NCBI GenBank assembly: GCA_002783525.1
Contig: PFGS01000215.1
Location: 1 to 15,971 of the forward strand
DNA length: 15,971 bases
Direction: 5' to 3'
Origin: Ignavibacteriales bacterium CG12_big_fil_rev_8_21_14_0_65_30_8
GTDB lineage: Bacteria > Bacteroidota > Ignavibacteria > Ignavibacteriales > Ignavibacteriaceae
The notes beneath the pieces are model-generated. The model was not told where the DNA came from. It did not search any database and saw nothing but the letters and a program-made list of their open reading frames with translations. A program made the translations under genes and the position numbers. Positions 1 to 7,539 of the stretch are shown piece after piece. The first letter of the stretch is position 1. Each line of letters starts with the position of its first letter.

Positions 1-8
1 AGTTTACT

Positions 9-392
9 TTGGCTCGTATAGCTGGTGTTGATTTACCTAAAAATAAAAAAGTACTTTTTGGACTGCAATATATTTTCGGTATTGGTAAAACAGTTTCATC
101 TTTAGTTTGTGAAAAAGCTAAAATTGATCCTGATAAAAAAGTTGCCGATTTAACTGAAGAAGAAGTAGCACAAATCAGAGCAGTACTTCAAGCTGATTAT
201 AAAGTTGAAGGTGCATTGCGTTCAGATGTACAACAACATATAAAAAGACTAATGGATATTGGTACTTACAGAGGAATTAGACATAGAAGAGGTTTACCTG
301 TAAGAGGACAAAGGACTCGTACTAATTCACGTACAAGAAAAGGTAAGAAGAAAACGGTTGCAGGTAAAAAGAAAGCACCTACTAAGAAATAA
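9..392 (+). CDS. rpsM: 30S ribosomal protein S13
   Basis: Small-subunit head protein that contacts 5S-bearing parts of the 50S subunit and the P-site tRNA. The 127-aa product opens with the family start (MARIAGVDLP) and has the helix-two-turn-helix region in its middle. It ends with the very basic S13 tail (RHRRGLPVRGQRTRTNSRTRKG region, about residues 91-113) plus a Lys-rich extension. The length is close to the usual 118-126 aa. The start is TTG, fixed by alignment to the family N-terminus, and only 8 nt precede it in the window, so its ribosome binding site is not visible. It is the first visible gene of an S13-S11-S4-alpha-L17 operon. The gene order is the standard bacterial one, and the promoter must lie upstream of the window. 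Confidence 0.97.
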   Translation: MARIAGVDLPKNKKVLFGLQYIFGIGKTVSSLVCEKAKIDPDKKVADLTEEEVAQIRAVLQADYKVEGALRSDVQQHIKRLMDIGTYRGIRHRRGLPVRGQRTRTNSRTRKGKKKTVAGKKKAPTKK

Positions 393-417
393 TATTTGAT
401 TCATCGGAGGCAGACAT

Positions 418-804
418 TTGGCTAAGATAACTAAAAGAACAAAAAAGAGATCGCAGGTTGATGCAAGCGGTGTTGCACATATAAAAGCAACATTTAATAA
501 TGTTATGGTTACAATAACAGATATTTATGGTAACACAATTTCATGGTCATCGGCTGGTAAAAATGGATTTAAAGGATCCAGAAAAAACACACCATTTGCT
601 GCTCAGGTTTCAGCACAGGCTGCAGCTAAGGAAGCATATGACCTTGGTTTAAGAAGAGTAGAAGTTTTTGTTAAAGGTCCGGGTTCCGGCAGAGAAGCTG
701 CAATAAGAGCTTTAAACACTGCAGGGTTGATTGTTAGTTCTATTAAAGATATTACGCCAATACCACATAATGGCTGCAGACCACCTAAGAAAAGAAGAGT
801 ATAA
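418..804 (+). CDS. rpsK: 30S ribosomal protein S11
   Basis: Platform protein of the small subunit that binds 16S rRNA near the E site and the Shine-Dalgarno helix. The 128-aa product has the family core (HIKATFNNVMVTITD), the GPGSGREAAIRAL segment and the hallmark C-terminus DITPIPHNGCRPPKKRRV. The length is normal. The start is TTG at 418, with a good Shine-Dalgarno sequence GGAGG at 406-410, 7 nt upstream. The next in-frame Met would remove the conserved N-terminal strand, so TTG is the right choice. The gap to rpsM is 25 nt and to rpsD 23 nt, consistent with one operon. Confidence 0.97.
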   Translation: MAKITKRTKKRSQVDASGVAHIKATFNNVMVTITDIYGNTISWSSAGKNGFKGSRKNTPFAAQVSAQAAAKEAYDLGLRRVEVFVKGPGSGREAAIRALNTAGLIVSSIKDITPIPHNGCRPPKKRRV

Positions 805-827
805 TATATTTTTGGAGATTTAAATTA

Positions 828-1454
828 ATGGCAAGATATAAAGATTCAGTATGCAAATTATGTAGAAGAGAGAAGGAAAAACTCTTTTTAAAAGGTCAAA
901 AATGTTTTACTGAAAAATGTCCTATTGAAAATAAAAATTATCCACCGGGACAACATGGTGTTTCTAGAAGAACCAAAATTTCTGAATACGGAATTCAGCT
1001 TAGAGAGAAACAAAAAATTAAAAGAATTTATGGGTTGCTCGAAACACAATTCAGAAATTATTTTCATAAAGCGAATAAACAAAAAGGTATAACAGGTGAA
1101 AACCTTGTTAAATTATTAGAAAGAAGATTGGACAATGTTGTTTTTAGATTAGGATTTGCTTCTTCAAGAAAACAAGCTAGACAATTAATAAGACACAGAC
1201 ATTTATCTGTAAATAATGGAATTGTAGATATTCCATCATATATTGTTTCACCAGGCGATATTGTTCAGATAAGAGAGAAAAGTAAAAAGTTAGATGCTAT
1301 TCACGATTCATTAAAAAGAATTAAGGACAGCACATATTCCTGGTTATCTGTTGATAAAGCTGCGTTGGCGGGAACATTTGTACAAATACCCGAAAGAGAA
1401 GAAGTACCGCTTAACGCTAATGAACAATTAGTTGTTGAGTTATATTCAAAGTAA
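828..1454 (+). CDS. rpsD: 30S ribosomal protein S4
   Basis: Primary 16S rRNA-binding protein that nucleates assembly of the 30S body. In many bacteria it is also the autogenous repressor of this operon. The 208-aa product is of normal length. It carries the zinc-binding (C+) form of the N-terminal domain, with Cys9, Cys12, Cys26 and Cys31 all present. A YPPGQHG motif follows, and then the S4 RNA-binding domain (LERRLDNVVFRLGFASSRKQARQLIRHRH region, about residues 97-125). The ATG start has GGAGA at 814-818 upstream. Whether S4 autoregulates the operon here cannot be judged, because the usual target lies upstream of the window. Confidence 0.97.
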   Translation: MARYKDSVCKLCRREKEKLFLKGQKCFTEKCPIENKNYPPGQHGVSRRTKISEYGIQLREKQKIKRIYGLLETQFRNYFHKANKQKGITGENLVKLLERRLDNVVFRLGFASSRKQARQLIRHRHLSVNNGIVDIPSYIVSPGDIVQIREKSKKLDAIHDSLKRIKDSTYSWLSVDKAALAGTFVQIPEREEVPLNANEQLVVELYSK

Positions 1455-1490
1455 AATAAATTTTTTAGATTATTGTTAAAGGATTAATAA

Positions 1491-2486
1491 ATGAGTGCTA
1501 CAAGTTTAAGAATGCCCGATTTAGTAGTTTTAGATGAGGCAAGTTATACAAATACATACGGAAAATTTTCTCTTCAACCTTTAGAAAGAGGTTATGGAGT
1601 AACTCTTGGAAATTCATTAAGAAGAGTACTGATATCTTCATTACCCGGAGCTGCAATTACTTCTGTAAAATTTACAGGAGTTTTACATGAATTTACAACT
1701 ATTGAAGGTGTTGTAGAAGATGTTTCTGAAATAATCTTGAATCTAAAACAAGTTAGGCTCAAATTATTAGAGAAAAAACCTGAAACCATAAAATTTTCTT
1801 TTGATGGAGCAGTTGAATTTACTGCAGCGGATATTCAAAAAAGCAGTCAGGAGATTGAAATATTAAATCCTGAATTACACATTGCTACATTAAACAAAGA
1901 AGCAAAATTTGATGTTGAATTAACTGTAGGAAAAGGATTTGGTTATGTGCCTGCAATTCAAAACACTGTTTCAGAACAATCGATTGGTGTAATTCCAATA
2001 GATTCTATTTTTACACCTGTAACAAATGTAAAATATGAAATTGAAAATGTAAGAATAGGTGACAGAAATGATTTTGAAAAATTAGTACTTGAAGTTGAGA
2101 CTGATGGTTCTATTACTCCTGAAGATGGACTTACAGAAGCAGCAAAAATTTTAAGAGAACATATTCAATTATTTATAAATTTTGATATTGATCAGGAAGA
2201 AGAACAGACAGTAAGTAAAAAAGACAGCGAGAAAGAAAGAATCAAAAAAATTCTTCTTACAAATGTTGATGATCTAGAATTAAGCGTTCGTTCACACAAT
2301 TGCTTAAAATCTGCAGATATAAATATCTTGGGAGATCTGGTAAGAAAAGACGAATCAGAAATGTTAAAGTTTAGAAATTTTGGAAGAAAATCATTAGCAG
2401 AATTAACTGAAATTGTTGAAAATTTTGGGTTGGAATTTGGAATGGATGTTGATAGTTATATAAATGATGAAGTTGAATCTAAATAA
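1491..2486 (+). CDS. rpoA: DNA-directed RNA polymerase subunit alpha
   Basis: Alpha subunit that dimerises to start RNA polymerase assembly and contacts UP elements and activators. The product is 331 aa, the usual length. The N-terminal domain carries the dimerisation signature LERGYGVTLGNSLRRVLISS (about residues 32-51) and TTIEGVVEDV. An acidic linker around residues 235-250 leads to the C-terminal domain. The CTD has LELSVRSHNCLKSADI and the helix-hairpin-helix segment FRNFGRKSLAEL used for DNA contact. The ATG start has AAAGGA at 1478-1483. It sits between rpsD and rplQ, the conserved position. Confidence 0.97.
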   Translation: MSATSLRMPDLVVLDEASYTNTYGKFSLQPLERGYGVTLGNSLRRVLISSLPGAAITSVKFTGVLHEFTTIEGVVEDVSEIILNLKQVRLKLLEKKPETIKFSFDGAVEFTAADIQKSSQEIEILNPELHIATLNKEAKFDVELTVGKGFGYVPAIQNTVSEQSIGVIPIDSIFTPVTNVKYEIENVRIGDRNDFEKLVLEVETDGSITPEDGLTEAAKILREHIQLFINFDIDQEEEQTVSKKDSEKERIKKILLTNVDDLELSVRSHNCLKSADINILGDLVRKDESEMLKFRNFGRKSLAELTEIVENFGLEFGMDVDSYINDEVESK

Positions 2487-2507
2487 ATATTGAAAAAAGG
2501 TTGAGTA

Positions 2508-3071
2508 ATGAGACACAGAGTTAGAGGAAGGAAATTAAGTAGAACAGCAAGTCACAGAGCAGCGTTATTAAATTCACTTGCTACTTCTTTATTAAAATAT
2601 AAAAGAATTAAAACAACATTAGCAAAAGCTAAAGAAACAAGAAGTTATGTTGAAACCTTAATCACAAAAGCAAAAAAAGGTGATCTGCATAACCATAGAC
2701 AAATAATGAGCGTTATTAATGACAAAGAAGTTGTTAAAGAATTATTTGCTGAAATTGTTGCTAAAGTTGGTGATAGACCTGGTGGTTATACAAGAGTAGT
2801 TAAACTTGGTTCACGCAAAGGCGATGCTGCCCAAATGGCTATATTAGAACTAGTTGACTACAATGAAATTGTTAACAAAGCAGCCGAAGAGAAAAAAGAT
2901 GTTAAAGATGAAAAGTTAAGTAAAAAAGAGAAAGCCGAAAAAGAAAAAGTTCAAGATGAAGAAAATGTTGACAAAAAAGAAACTAAAGAGAAAAAAGAAA
3001 AAGGGCAAAAAAAAGCTAAAGTAGTAAGTGAAGAAAATGTAGAAGAAGCTAAGTCAAAAAAAAGTAAATAA
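2508..3071 (+). CDS. rplQ: 50S ribosomal protein L17 with charged C-terminal extension
   Basis: Large-subunit protein near the polypeptide exit region. Residues 1-120 are a complete L17: start MRHRVRGRKLSRTASHRAALL, middle TTLAKAKETRSYVETLITKAK, and end GGYTRVVKLGSRKGDAAQMAILEL. Residues 121-187 form a low-complexity tail of mainly Lys and Glu, very likely disordered and surface exposed. L17 alone is usually 115-130 aa, so the tail adds about half again. Similar tails occur on L17 of Bacteroidetes/Chlorobi relatives (from memory), so it is probably lineage-specific and not a frame error. The ATG has an AAAAAAGG stretch upstream (2493-2500). It is the last ribosomal gene before the terminator. 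Confidence 0.96.
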   Translation: MRHRVRGRKLSRTASHRAALLNSLATSLLKYKRIKTTLAKAKETRSYVETLITKAKKGDLHNHRQIMSVINDKEVVKELFAEIVAKVGDRPGGYTRVVKLGSRKGDAAQMAILELVDYNEIVNKAAEEKKDVKDEKLSKKEKAEKEKVQDEENVDKKETKEKKEKGQKKAKVVSEENVEEAKSKKSK

Positions 3072-3092
3072 AATTTAAATAATTAACATTTT

Positions 3093-3130
3093 AAAAGAGT
3101 AACCGGTAATACCTGTTGCTCTTTTTTTTT
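3093..3130 (+). terminator. Rho-independent terminator of the alpha operon
   Basis: A near-perfect 16-nt inverted repeat: arm AAAAGAGTAACCGG against CCTGTTGCTCTTTT, with one G-U pair and one mismatch. The loop is TAATA (3107-3111). A run of nine T follows (3122-3130). It starts 21 nt after the rplQ stop and ends two nucleotides before the engB start codon. A stem this strong with such a T-run should end most transcripts of the ribosomal operon. Confidence 0.9.
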
Positions 3131-3132
3131 CT

Positions 3133-3723
3133 ATGTTCAAAAAATTAGAATTTTTAAGATCAGCATACACAGTTAACCAGTTTGATAAAACTGATTTACC
3201 CGAAGTAATATTTTGCGGAAGATCTAATGTTGGGAAATCATCTTTAATAAATACACTATTAAACAGAAAAAAATTTGCCAAAATAAGTTCAACACCTGGT
3301 AAAACTCGCTCTATTAATTATTACTTGATTGATGAACAATTCAAGCTTGTTGACCTTCCTGGTTACGGTTACGCAAAAACAAGTATTGCAGAAAGAGAAA
3401 AATGGGCAAAATTAGTACAGGACTATTTAAGTAATTCGGATTTTGTCGATCTTGCATTTCACCTGATTGACAGCCGCCATAAACCAACAGAACTTGACGA
3501 TAAATTAAATTTGTTGTTAAAATCATCATCTATTTCATATATTGTAATATTAAATAAGGTTGATAAGTTAAATCAGTCACAACTAGCTGAAACAAAAAGA
3601 AGAATTGTAAAACATTATCCTGAATTAAAATTTGGAGAAAATTTGTTTGTATTTTCTTCTATTACAAAAAATGGCCGTAAAGAATTAATGAGCTTATTAA
3701 ACAAATTATTTTATAGCTCATAA
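3133..3723 (+). CDS. engB: Ribosome biogenesis GTPase EngB (YihA/YsxC)
   Basis: TRAFAC-class GTPase needed for late assembly of the 50S subunit. The 196-aa product has all G motifs: G1 GRSNVGKSS (residues 29-37), G2 around STPGKTRSINYY (53-64), G3 DLPG (74-77) followed by YGYAK, and G4 NKVDK (141-145). Its length is normal for the family. The ATG follows directly on the terminator T-run of the ribosomal operon with no Shine-Dalgarno sequence. The translated N-terminus (MFKKLEFLRSAYTV) fits the family, and no other start lies upstream in frame. Expression therefore probably depends on readthrough of the terminator or on an unrecognised promoter. Its role fits its place beside ribosomal genes. 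Confidence 0.95.
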   Translation: MFKKLEFLRSAYTVNQFDKTDLPEVIFCGRSNVGKSSLINTLLNRKKFAKISSTPGKTRSINYYLIDEQFKLVDLPGYGYAKTSIAEREKWAKLVQDYLSNSDFVDLAFHLIDSRHKPTELDDKLNLLLKSSSISYIVILNKVDKLNQSQLAETKRRIVKHYPELKFGENLFVFSSITKNGRKELMSLLNKLFYSS

Positions 3724-3756
3724 TATTCATTTAAATTTTATTGGTTGATATTATAA

Positions 3757-3787
3757 TTGAGTAAAACTATATTTAATTCTTATTTTG
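3757..3787 (+). promoter_or_regulatory. Possible Bacteroidetes-type promoter for the GAF/GGDEF gene
   Basis: In the 82-bp gap after engB, a TTG (3757-3759) and a TATTTTG (3781-3787) are spaced about 21 nt. This resembles the -33 TTG / -7 TAnnTTTG elements of Bacteroidetes housekeeping promoters, but the -7 element is one base short of consensus. The gap is almost pure A/T, so a chance match is quite possible. Confidence 0.25.
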
Positions 3788-3805
3788 TTTAAAAAGAAGT
3801 TATAA

Positions 3806-5656
3806 ATGGATAGAATTCAGCGCAAAAGGATATTGATCTTTCTTCTGGTACCTATTTTAGCTGTATCCTTGTTTTTAACAAATGACTTAATAATAAGAAT
3901 AATTGCAGCATCTTTAATTGTGGTATATGTAGCCTTCATTATTTTTCTTCGTGATTCATCTAAATATACGCCTAACTTTTCCGAGGCATTTGAAGAAGTT
4001 CCGGATCATGACAGTACAATCACTCCAAATCATGATGAATCTTTTGAAATAGTTAACAAACCTGAAAAGATTGAAGTAATTACACAAGATACTTATAAAC
4101 CTGAATTCAAAGCTTCCCGCACTAATTTAAAACCTGCAGATTTAAAAGAAAGATATGAACAAATAGCCAGAGAAGAAACCCCAAAAGGTGTAGGTCACGA
4201 CGGGCAATTTTCATTTGCTCTTGAAAAAATATTAACCGTACTAAAAGAAGCATACGAAGCACATACAGCTATATTCTTTTGGTACAATAAAGAAGATGAA
4301 AAATTATCTGTTGAAAAATATGTGTCAAGTTCAACACAAATTGCCAATAGAAAATTTGATATCGAAGATGATATTTTAAGTAAGATTATACAGAAGGGTG
4401 AACCGGAACACCTTACCCATATATCAAACACTGCTGAAGCTGATGTTATAAGATATTATGATTCATCAGTAGGAATAAAAAGTTTTGTAGGTGTACCGCT
4501 TTTTTATGGAAATTCACTCATTGCAATTTTGGCTCTAGATTCTTTATCAGAAGATGTTTTTGGAATTGAAACTATATATGCTCTGGGAAGTTTTGTCAGG
4601 GTAATAACAATTTTAATTACTATTTTTGAAGAAAAATACTCTGATACCATTTCACAAAAAAGACTTGATGGAATATTAAAATTAATTTCTCCTGAAAAGC
4701 CAATTCAAAATTCTGATGATGTTTTAATTGCACTTCAAAACACATTAGATTCTTTTATTAAGTGGGATTCTTTTGCATTAATATTATTTAATCCTATTGA
4801 AAAGAAATTCAGAGTTAAAAGAATTACAAATAAAACTTCGTTAAAATATATAGGTGAAGGACTTGAAGTTGAATTAACCGGAACTTTAACCGGTAAATCA
4901 ATTAAAACTGGAATGCCGATAAAAATAGATGATACTTCTACTCAAGAATATGTTAGATATGCGAAAAGAGAAGATATAAATTTTGAGGGCTCTTTTCTTG
5001 CTATTCCTATGGTTTATTATGGACAAAATTACGGAGTTCTTTGTTTTGAAAGTCTAAAGAAAAAAATATATACAAACAAAGATCTGCAATTCCTTAAAAA
5101 AGCTATAAATATTATTTCTTATTTAATTTATTCTTATTCAACACAATCATTGTTAAAAAGTTATTTAGATGTTGATATTGAAACCAAAGCTTTAAAATTA
5201 GAATCATTTAAAGACAGACTTGGCGAAGAAATAATTAAAGCAGAATATGCAAAAACATCCGGTGCAATTGCTATTATAAAAATTGATGATTTTTTAGATC
5301 AGGCAAATCTTTTTGAAAATAATCCATTCCCAAAAGTTCTTGAAATAATTTCAGATACAATTGCTAAAGAAATGACACCTCTAAATATATTTGGAAGACT
5401 AAGTGAAAGAGAATTTGGAGTTTATTTCTTTAATTCTACAAGCAAGGAAGTTTTTCTTTGGGCTGAAAAATTGAGAGTTAAAATTGCAAGGATTCCTATT
5501 TCAGTTGTTTCTAAACAAACCACATACACTGTTTCAATTGGTGTGTCCTCTGCCAACAGTTCTATGGGAATTGATGATATTATTAACAATGCCGAATTAG
5601 CTTTACAAAAAGCTTTAGAAAAAGGCGGCAATACTGTAAGAACAACTCATAATTAA
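3806..5656 (+). CDS. Membrane-anchored protein with two GAF domains and a degenerate GGDEF domain
   Basis: A 616-aa predicted sensor protein. Two hydrophobic segments (about residues 9-25 and 28-48) form an N-terminal hairpin anchor, followed by an acidic linker to about residue 125. Two GAF-like domains follow (about 135-275 and 288-448), each with the strand pattern ending in GVPLFYGNSLIAILALDS or AIPMVYYGQNYGVLCFES. The C-terminal 150 residues have the GGDEF-domain layout (FGRLSEREFGVYFF, then VSIGVSS and NAELALQKALEKGGN). The active-site loop, however, reads SEREF (533-537) instead of GG(D/E)EF, and no RxxD inhibitory site precedes it. It is therefore unlikely to make cyclic di-GMP and may instead bind a nucleotide or act through protein contacts. 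It runs with deoB (36-nt gap), possibly as one transcript. The ligands of the GAF domains are unknown. Confidence 0.8.
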   Translation: MDRIQRKRILIFLLVPILAVSLFLTNDLIIRIIAASLIVVYVAFIIFLRDSSKYTPNFSEAFEEVPDHDSTITPNHDESFEIVNKPEKIEVITQDTYKPEFKASRTNLKPADLKERYEQIAREETPKGVGHDGQFSFALEKILTVLKEAYEAHTAIFFWYNKEDEKLSVEKYVSSSTQIANRKFDIEDDILSKIIQKGEPEHLTHISNTAEADVIRYYDSSVGIKSFVGVPLFYGNSLIAILALDSLSEDVFGIETIYALGSFVRVITILITIFEEKYSDTISQKRLDGILKLISPEKPIQNSDDVLIALQNTLDSFIKWDSFALILFNPIEKKFRVKRITNKTSLKYIGEGLEVELTGTLTGKSIKTGMPIKIDDTSTQEYVRYAKREDINFEGSFLAIPMVYYGQNYGVLCFESLKKKIYTNKDLQFLKKAINIISYLIYSYSTQSLLKSYLDVDIETKALKLESFKDRLGEEIIKAEYAKTSGAIAIIKIDDFLDQANLFENNPFPKVLEIISDTIAKEMTPLNIFGRLSEREFGVYFFNSTSKEVFLWAEKLRVKIARIPISVVSKQTTYTVSIGVSSANSSMGIDDIINNAELALQKALEKGGNTVRTTHN

Positions 5657-5692
5657 TCTAATAATGTTATTAATTCAACTCTATTAATAAAT

Positions 5693-6865
5693 ATGAATAA
5701 CTTTTTTATTATTATACTTGATGGTGTTGGAATTGGTGAACTGCCGGATGCCGCTGACTACGGCGACAGGGGAAGTAATACACTTGGTAATATTTCAAAA
5801 GTTCTTAATGGAATAAGTTTACCTAATCTTGAAAAAATGGGATTAGGAAACATTGAAAATATTAATGGATTAAATAAAATTGATAATCCTATTGCATCTT
5901 TTGGAAAAATGAAAGAAATATCAAAAGGTAAAGATTCAACAACGGGGCATTGGGAAATTTCCGGTTTATTTGTAGATACTGATTTTTCTTATTTCCCAAA
6001 TGGATTTCCAAAAGATTTAACAGATAAATTTTTAGCTAAAACTAACTGTAAAGGTTTTTTAGGTAATAAAGCTGCATCGGGTACTGAGATTATAAAAGAA
6101 TTAGGTGATAAGCATGTTGCAACAGGTTATCCTATAATTTATACTTCTGCAGATTCTGTTTTTCAAATTGCTGCCCACGAAGAAATTATTCCTTTAGAAA
6201 AATTATATGAAATTTGTAAAGTTACAAGAGAAGAAGTACTAACAGAACCACTACTTGTAGGACGTGTTATTGCAAGACCTTTTTTAGGTGAGAAAGGAAA
6301 TTATACAAGAACAACTAACAGAAAAGATTTTTCTCTTAATCCACCACAAGATACAATATTAGACATACTTCAAAAAAATAAAATTAATACAGTTGCAATT
6401 GGAAAAGTAAATGATCTTTTTAATTACAGAGGAATAAATGTAATTGAAAAAACTAAATCTAATGAAGAAGGATGTCAAAAATTAAGTGAGTATGCCGGTA
6501 AAATTAAAAACAGTTTAATATTTGCAAATTTAGTAGATTTTGACGTTTATTTCGGTCATAGAAATAATCCGGAAGGATTCTATAAATCCTTAAAAGATTT
6601 TGACGATTATCTGCCTTCATTTCTTTCAAAAATAAATGATGACGACATAGTATTGATAACAGCAGATCACGGCAATGATCCTACAACTCCAAGTACTGAC
6701 CATAGCAGAGAGTTTGTTCCTTTAATTGTTTATAGTAAAAAAAGTAAGGGAAAGAATCTTGGTATCAGAGAAACTTTTTCAGATGTTGGTAAAACTGTAG
6801 CCGATTATTTTGGAGTTGACAACTCCTTAAATGGAAAAAGTTTCCTTTCATCAATAAAATTATAA
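5693..6865 (+). CDS. deoB: Phosphopentomutase
   Basis: Interconverts (deoxy)ribose-1-phosphate and (deoxy)ribose-5-phosphate, linking nucleoside phosphorolysis to central metabolism. The 390-aa protein belongs to the alkaline phosphatase superfamily and has the normal DeoB length. Visible active-site residues, matched to the Bacillus cereus enzyme from memory, are: metal ligand Asp10 (IILDGVGIGELPDA), the phosphorylated Thr84 in GKDSTTGHWE, Asp284 and His289 (DVYFGHRNN), Asp325-His326 (ADHGND), and His337 (STDHSREF). All are present, so the enzyme should be active. The ATG has no clear Shine-Dalgarno sequence. Downstream, 84 nt away and on the same strand, are two microcompartment vertex genes, an uncommon neighbourhood for deoB. 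Confidence 0.95.
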   Translation: MNNFFIIILDGVGIGELPDAADYGDRGSNTLGNISKVLNGISLPNLEKMGLGNIENINGLNKIDNPIASFGKMKEISKGKDSTTGHWEISGLFVDTDFSYFPNGFPKDLTDKFLAKTNCKGFLGNKAASGTEIIKELGDKHVATGYPIIYTSADSVFQIAAHEEIIPLEKLYEICKVTREEVLTEPLLVGRVIARPFLGEKGNYTRTTNRKDFSLNPPQDTILDILQKNKINTVAIGKVNDLFNYRGINVIEKTKSNEEGCQKLSEYAGKIKNSLIFANLVDFDVYFGHRNNPEGFYKSLKDFDDYLPSFLSKINDDDIVLITADHGNDPTTPSTDHSREFVPLIVYSKKSKGKNLGIRETFSDVGKTVADYFGVDNSLNGKSFLSSIKL

Positions 6866-6949
6866 TAACAATATTGCTTGTATTTTAATTTCCATCAAAC
6901 TAAATTTAATACCATTAAGATTTAAGAATAATAAAAATAGAGTATCATT

Positions 6950-7246
6950 TTGTTTTTAGGAAAAGTAATTGGAACTGTTTGGTCTACAAGAAAAGATGAA
7001 AATCTTGTTGGCGCAAAATTTTTAATAGTCCGTCATTTAGATCTTGAGATGAAAGAAAAAGATAATTTTGTTGTTGCAGTAGATAGTGTTGGTGCTGGTG
7101 AAGGAGAGGTTGTACTAGTTGCAACAGGTAGTTCATCCAGACAAACCACATTCACACAGAATAAACCGGTTGATGCTGTTATTATGGCTATTGTTGATAA
7201 ACTTGATGTTCCGGTAGAAGAATTATTAAAGAAAAATAAAAAGTAG
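6950..7246 (+). CDS. Bacterial microcompartment vertex protein, EutN/CcmL family (copy 1)
   Basis: A 98-aa protein of the EutN/CcmL/PduN (BMC-P) family, whose pentamers cap the vertices of protein-shelled microcompartments. It has the family N-terminus MFLGKVIGTVWSTRKDE, the core AVDSVGAGEGEVVLVATGSSSR (about residues 43-64) and the C-terminal PVDAVIMAIVD (73-83), plus a short Lys-rich tail. The start is TTG at 6950. The family alignment leaves no other choice, because MFLG is where these proteins begin. There is no convincing ribosome binding site. A second, diverged copy follows after 7 nt. No shell hexamer (BMC-H) or trimer gene is in the window, so if a microcompartment exists its main locus is elsewhere. 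Confidence 0.92.
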   Translation: MFLGKVIGTVWSTRKDENLVGAKFLIVRHLDLEMKEKDNFVVAVDSVGAGEGEVVLVATGSSSRQTTFTQNKPVDAVIMAIVDKLDVPVEELLKKNKK

Positions 7247-7253
7247 ATTTAAA

Positions 7254-7517
7254 TTGTTTTTAGGTAAAGTTATAGGCAATGTTTGGGCAACCAGAAAGTA
7301 TGAAGCTTTAAAAAGTTTTAAAATGCTTTTTGTACAACCGATAAATGCAAATAATCAAAATGTTGGGGAACCAATAATTGCTGTTGATACAGTTGGTGCA
7401 GGATGGGGTGAAACAATATTTTATATTACAGCATCAGAAGCAGTTATACCACTACCTGTTGATATGGCACCTGTTGATGCCTCTATTGTTGGAATAGTAG
7501 ATACAATAAATAACTGA
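7254..7517 (+). CDS. Bacterial microcompartment vertex protein, EutN/CcmL family (copy 2, diverged)
   Basis: An 87-aa paralogue of the preceding gene. It aligns with copy 1 without a gap through residue 83: MFLGKVIG at the start, AVDTVGAGWGET (43-54), and PVDASIVGIVD (73-83). The GSSSR motif of copy 1 (60-64) is replaced by ASEAV, and the loop around residues 20-40 is different. This suggests a distinct pentamer with its own vertex position or pore, not a recent duplicate. The start is TTG at 7254. The stop lies only 22 nt before rpoD, so the vertex genes and the sigma gene are probably co-transcribed. Confidence 0.9.
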   Translation: MFLGKVIGNVWATRKYEALKSFKMLFVQPINANNQNVGEPIIAVDTVGAGWGETIFYITASEAVIPLPVDMAPVDASIVGIVDTINN

Positions 7518-7539
7518 AACATATTAGAGGGATATTTTT

